DNA from: a virus
Reading direction: 5' to 3' (one strand)
Virus record (IMG/VR): IMGVR_UViG_3300008107_000093
Coordinates: 1-45,967 of that record
DNA: 45,967 nucleotides
Under the pieces are notes generated by a model that was not told the DNA's origin, ran no database searches, and was given only the letters and a program-made list of their open reading frames with translations. Positions 43,449 through 45,967 of this stretch are shown in pieces; within the stretch, counting starts at the first letter, position 1; each line of letters begins with the position of its first letter. The translations under genes were made by a program, and so were the position numbers.

Positions 43449-44039
43449 ATGTCACACTCAATTCAGGATTTCAAAAAAGCACTTAGAGGTGGTGGTGCAA
43501 GGCCCAATCTATTTGAAGTTGCTATTCCCTCACTTCCTAGTGGGATTGATTTTGGTGGTACTGATGGCCAAGATAATTTCAGTATGCTATGCAAGTCAGC
43601 CGCTTTACCAGCATCCAATATTGCTTCAATTGATGTTCCCTTTAGAGGAAGAATCTTCAAAGTTGCTGGCGATAGAACATATGATACTTGGACAGTAACA
43701 GTTCTGAATGATGAAGATTTTGCTGTTAGAAATGCTATGGAAAGGTGGATGCAAAAAATTGGTCAATATGGTGATGCAAGCGGTGACACCAACCCTGCAG
43801 ATTATATGGTAGATGCTTACGTGAAGCAGTATAAAAGATCTGCGTCTAATACCGGATTCAATACTCCTACTGGACAAGGATTAGAAGCAGCTGCTCTCTA
43901 TAAGTTCTATTCTATTTTCCCAACTAACGTTGCTGCTATTGATTTGTCATACGATAGTTCTGATACCATTGAGGAATTTACTGTAGAATTCCAAGTTCAA
44001 TACTGGACTCCTCAAGGTGCCCAGGAAGCGTGGCAATAA
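43449..44039 (+). CDS. 19: tail tube protein gp19
   Basis: A strong Shine-Dalgarno (AAAGGAGG) precedes ATG, in keeping with a very abundant protein. The product is 196 aa (T4: 163). Typical parts are IQDFKKALRGGGARPNLFEV, CKSAALPASNIASIDVPFRG and RIFKVAGDRTYDTWTVTVLN. Hexamer rings of gp19 stack to form the inner tube. The C-terminus DSSDTIEEFTVEFQVQYWTP is also typical. The next gene, gp20, begins 33 bases on. Confidence 0.96.
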   Translation: MSHSIQDFKKALRGGGARPNLFEVAIPSLPSGIDFGGTDGQDNFSMLCKSAALPASNIASIDVPFRGRIFKVAGDRTYDTWTVTVLNDEDFAVRNAMERWMQKIGQYGDASGDTNPADYMVDAYVKQYKRSASNTGFNTPTGQGLEAAALYKFYSIFPTNVAAIDLSYDSSDTIEEFTVEFQVQYWTPQGAQEAWQ

Positions 44040-44042
44040 ATA
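44035..44042 (+). promoter_or_regulatory. late promoter for gp20
   Basis: AATAAATA overlaps the TAA stop of gp19, 31 bases before the gp20 ATG. Confidence 0.5.
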
Positions 44043-44072
44043 GTAACAGTAAAGTAGGATTGAACTTTAATA

Positions 44073-45755
44073 ATGGCAAGATTATTTGGATTTTCTATTG
44101 ATGATAATGAAGAGTTGTCATCAAGTGCAATCTCCCCCGTTCCTCCCAATAAGGAGGACGGGGTTGACCACTATTTAAGTAGTGGGTTTTTTGGTTCATA
44201 TGTAGATATTGAAGGTGTCTATAGAACAGAATTTGACCTTATCAAAAGATATCGTGAAATGGCACTACATCCAGAGTGTGATAGTGCGATTGAGGATATT
44301 GTAAATGAAGCAATTGTAAGTGATACAAATGATAGTCCTGTCCAAATTGATTTGGACAATCTAAATGCAAGTGATGGAATTAAAAAGAAAATAAGAGAAG
44401 AGTTTAAATATATTTTAGAACTCCTAGACTTTGACAAAAAATCGCACGAAATCTATAGGAATTGGTACGTTGATGGTAGACTTTATTATCACAAAGTAAT
44501 TGATTTAAAGAGACCCGAAGCAGGAATACTTGAACTGAGATACATTGACGCAATGAAAATGCGTTATGTTCGTCAAGCAAAGAAAAAGGAAGGGGATAAG
44601 TATAAAGTTTCGAATAGGATGATCAATAATCCTATGGATTATGAATTTCCTGAAATTGAAGAGTATTTCATTTATGAACCAAAAATGACATACCCAACAG
44701 GCACTCCAGCTCCTGGTGCATTGGGTGGGTCAAATTCTGGAATCAGAATGACTAAAGATTCAATAACTTATTGTACTTCTGGACTTGTAGATAGAAATAA
44801 AGGATCTTCTCTTTCATACCTACACAAGGCAATTAAGTCACTCAACCAGTTAAGAATGATTGAGGACTCTCTGGTAATTTACCGCCTATCAAGAGCACCA
44901 GAAAGAAGAATTTTTTACATTGACGTTGGCAATCTACCGAAAGTAAAGGCTGAGCAATATCTTCGCGATGTTATGATGAGATACCGAAATAAACTGGTGT
45001 ACGATGCGAACACTGGGGAAATTCGCGATGATAAGAAGTTTATGGCAATGCTTGAAGATTTCTGGTTGCCAAGAAGAGAAGGTGGCAGAGGAACTGAAAT
45101 TACTACTCTACCAGGCGGACAAAATCTTGGAGAAATTACTGATATTGAGTACTTTAAGAAAAAACTATACCAATCTCTGAATGTTCCCCCATCAAGAATG
45201 GATGGAGAAGGTGGATTTAATCTGGGACGTTCATCTGAGATTTTAAGAGATGAAGTTAAGTTCAGTAAATTTGTCTCTAGATTGAGAAAGAGATTCTCAT
45301 ATATGTTCAGTGATATGCTAAGAACTCAGTTGATTTTGAAGAATATCATTACTCCAGAAGACTGGAATGCTATGGACGAGCATATCCAATATGACTTCTT
45401 ATATGATAACCATTTTGCAGAATTGAAGGACGCAGAACTTCTCAACGAAAGGTTGAATATGGTTCAAGTTGCAGAACCTTACATTGGCAAATATTTTTCG
45501 CAAGATTATGTAAGACGTAAGATTCTGAGACAAACTGATATTGAAATCCTAGAGCAGGACAAAATAATCAAAAAAGAAATAGAGGAAGGAATTATTCCAG
45601 ATCCAAATCAACCCGTAGATCCAGCAACTGGATTGCCATTGGATCAAACTTCACAAATGGATTTGGGACAACCAGTGATGGAACCAGAGATTGATGCTAG
45701 TGCAACTCAACCGAGTACAAAAGCAGTAGATATGCCAAAAGGCGGCGAAATATAA
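44073..45755 (+). CDS. 20: portal vertex protein gp20
   Basis: The product is 560 aa (T4: 524). Diagnostic segments are EFDLIKRYREMALHPECDSA, YFKKKLYQSLNVPPSRMDGE, and FSKFVSRLRKRFSYMFSDML; EMALHPECDSAIEDIVNEAI is the region commonly used for cyanophage g20 typing. Twelve copies form the DNA channel at the capsid vertex, on which gp17 and later gp13/gp14 assemble. The C-terminal tail (about residues 500-560) is Pro/Gln-rich and probably disordered. The start has no strong ribosome binding site (AGGATTG upstream). Confidence 0.96.
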   Translation: MARLFGFSIDDNEELSSSAISPVPPNKEDGVDHYLSSGFFGSYVDIEGVYRTEFDLIKRYREMALHPECDSAIEDIVNEAIVSDTNDSPVQIDLDNLNASDGIKKKIREEFKYILELLDFDKKSHEIYRNWYVDGRLYYHKVIDLKRPEAGILELRYIDAMKMRYVRQAKKKEGDKYKVSNRMINNPMDYEFPEIEEYFIYEPKMTYPTGTPAPGALGGSNSGIRMTKDSITYCTSGLVDRNKGSSLSYLHKAIKSLNQLRMIEDSLVIYRLSRAPERRIFYIDVGNLPKVKAEQYLRDVMMRYRNKLVYDANTGEIRDDKKFMAMLEDFWLPRREGGRGTEITTLPGGQNLGEITDIEYFKKKLYQSLNVPPSRMDGEGGFNLGRSSEILRDEVKFSKFVSRLRKRFSYMFSDMLRTQLILKNIITPEDWNAMDEHIQYDFLYDNHFAELKDAELLNERLNMVQVAEPYIGKYFSQDYVRRKILRQTDIEILEQDKIIKKEIEEGIIPDPNQPVDPATGLPLDQTSQMDLGQPVMEPEIDASATQPSTKAVDMPKGGEI

Positions 45756-45759
45756 ATAA
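45752..45759 (+). promoter_or_regulatory. late promoter after gp20
   Basis: A perfect TATAAATA overlaps the gp20 stop codon, 24 bases before the next ATG. Confidence 0.65.
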
Positions 45760-45783
45760 CAAAGATTATTATCAAGTATCAAA

Positions 45784-45936
45784 ATGGATGATTTAATGAA
45801 TATGATTGCTACTGACGAGTCTCCCTCTCAGATTAGTGACAAGATTAAAGATCTTCTCTTTGCTAAGGCAGCAGAAAAGGTTGATGGGTTTCGTCCCGAT
45901 GTAGCCAATCATTTGTTTAATAACGAAGAAGACTGA
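45784..45936 (+). CDS. small protein in the gp67 (prohead core) position, 50 aa
   Basis: ATG 45784 gives MDDLMNMIATDESPSQISDK followed by a helix (IKDLLFAKAAEKVDGF) and an acidic end. In T4 the gene after the portal is gp67, a small prohead core protein (80 aa) that is processed by the gp21 protease. The position, small size and acidic helical nature agree, but similarity cannot be confirmed by eye. A perfect late promoter lies just upstream. No further gene fits before the window ends. Confidence 0.6.
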   Translation: MDDLMNMIATDESPSQISDKIKDLLFAKAAEKVDGFRPDVANHLFNNEED

Positions 45937-45967
45937 GAGAAATTTACCGAAAGTTAGTAGGTAATCC

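Noticed and set aside
1-45967. tRNA genes, IS elements, attachment sites or photosynthesis genes
   Set aside because: None was seen when reading both strands by eye. A covariance-model tRNA search was not possible here, so a diverged tRNA cannot be wholly excluded.

Overview
The window looks like part of the genome of a T4-like cyanophage (a myovirus of the Kyanoviridae type). The order gp25, gp6, giant wedge protein, gp8, giant DUF4815-type protein, gp13, gp14, gp15, gp16, gp17, gp18, gp19, gp20 follows T4 synteny. The oversized repeat-rich baseplate proteins, the YHYH-like segment, the small basic and zinc-ribbon proteins between core genes, and T4-type late promoters (TATAAATA variants) are what is expected of marine or freshwater cyanomyoviruses. 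Every gene I can support is on the + strand. No host gene, tRNA, integrase, IS element or photosynthesis gene is visible, so assignment to a cyanobacterial host rests on family resemblance only.

Region 1 (1-7.6 kb) is a dense accessory, probably early, cassette of about two dozen small genes (44-136 codons) behind a truncated ligase/nucleotidyltransferase-family gene. Its outstanding feature is a 27-bp sequence repeated nine times at gene junctions, all in one orientation. In five copies it runs straight into the ATG of the next gene. One copy also supplies the last residues and stop codon of the gene upstream. Two rho-independent terminators near 3.3 and 4.0 kb and one at 7.62 kb divide the cassette. 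Base composition is richer in GC than the rest, and starts usually lack Shine-Dalgarno sequences.

Region 2 (7.6-9.6 kb) is a transition. It holds a short intergenic stretch with overlapping GC-rich palindromes, a small membrane protein, a GT-A-type glycosyltransferase and four small conserved proteins. One gene carries a terminator-like hairpin inside its coding sequence.

Region 3 (9.6-46 kb) is the late virion module, strongly AT-rich, with late promoters often overlapping the stop codon of the preceding gene. It encodes the baseplate wedge (gp25, gp6, a 3,989-aa protein in the gp7 position, gp8, a 2,605-aa fibre or baseplate protein), neck and tail completion (gp13, gp14, gp15), the packaging motor (gp16, gp17), sheath, tube and portal (gp18, gp19, gp20), and a small protein in the gp67 position. 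Between gp16 and gp17 lies a 581-aa basic multi-module protein, and between gp17 and gp18 a 77-aa zinc ribbon. Several small sequence modules recur in the giant protein, gp8, the 2,605-aa protein, gp14 and gp15, suggesting domain sharing among virion proteins.
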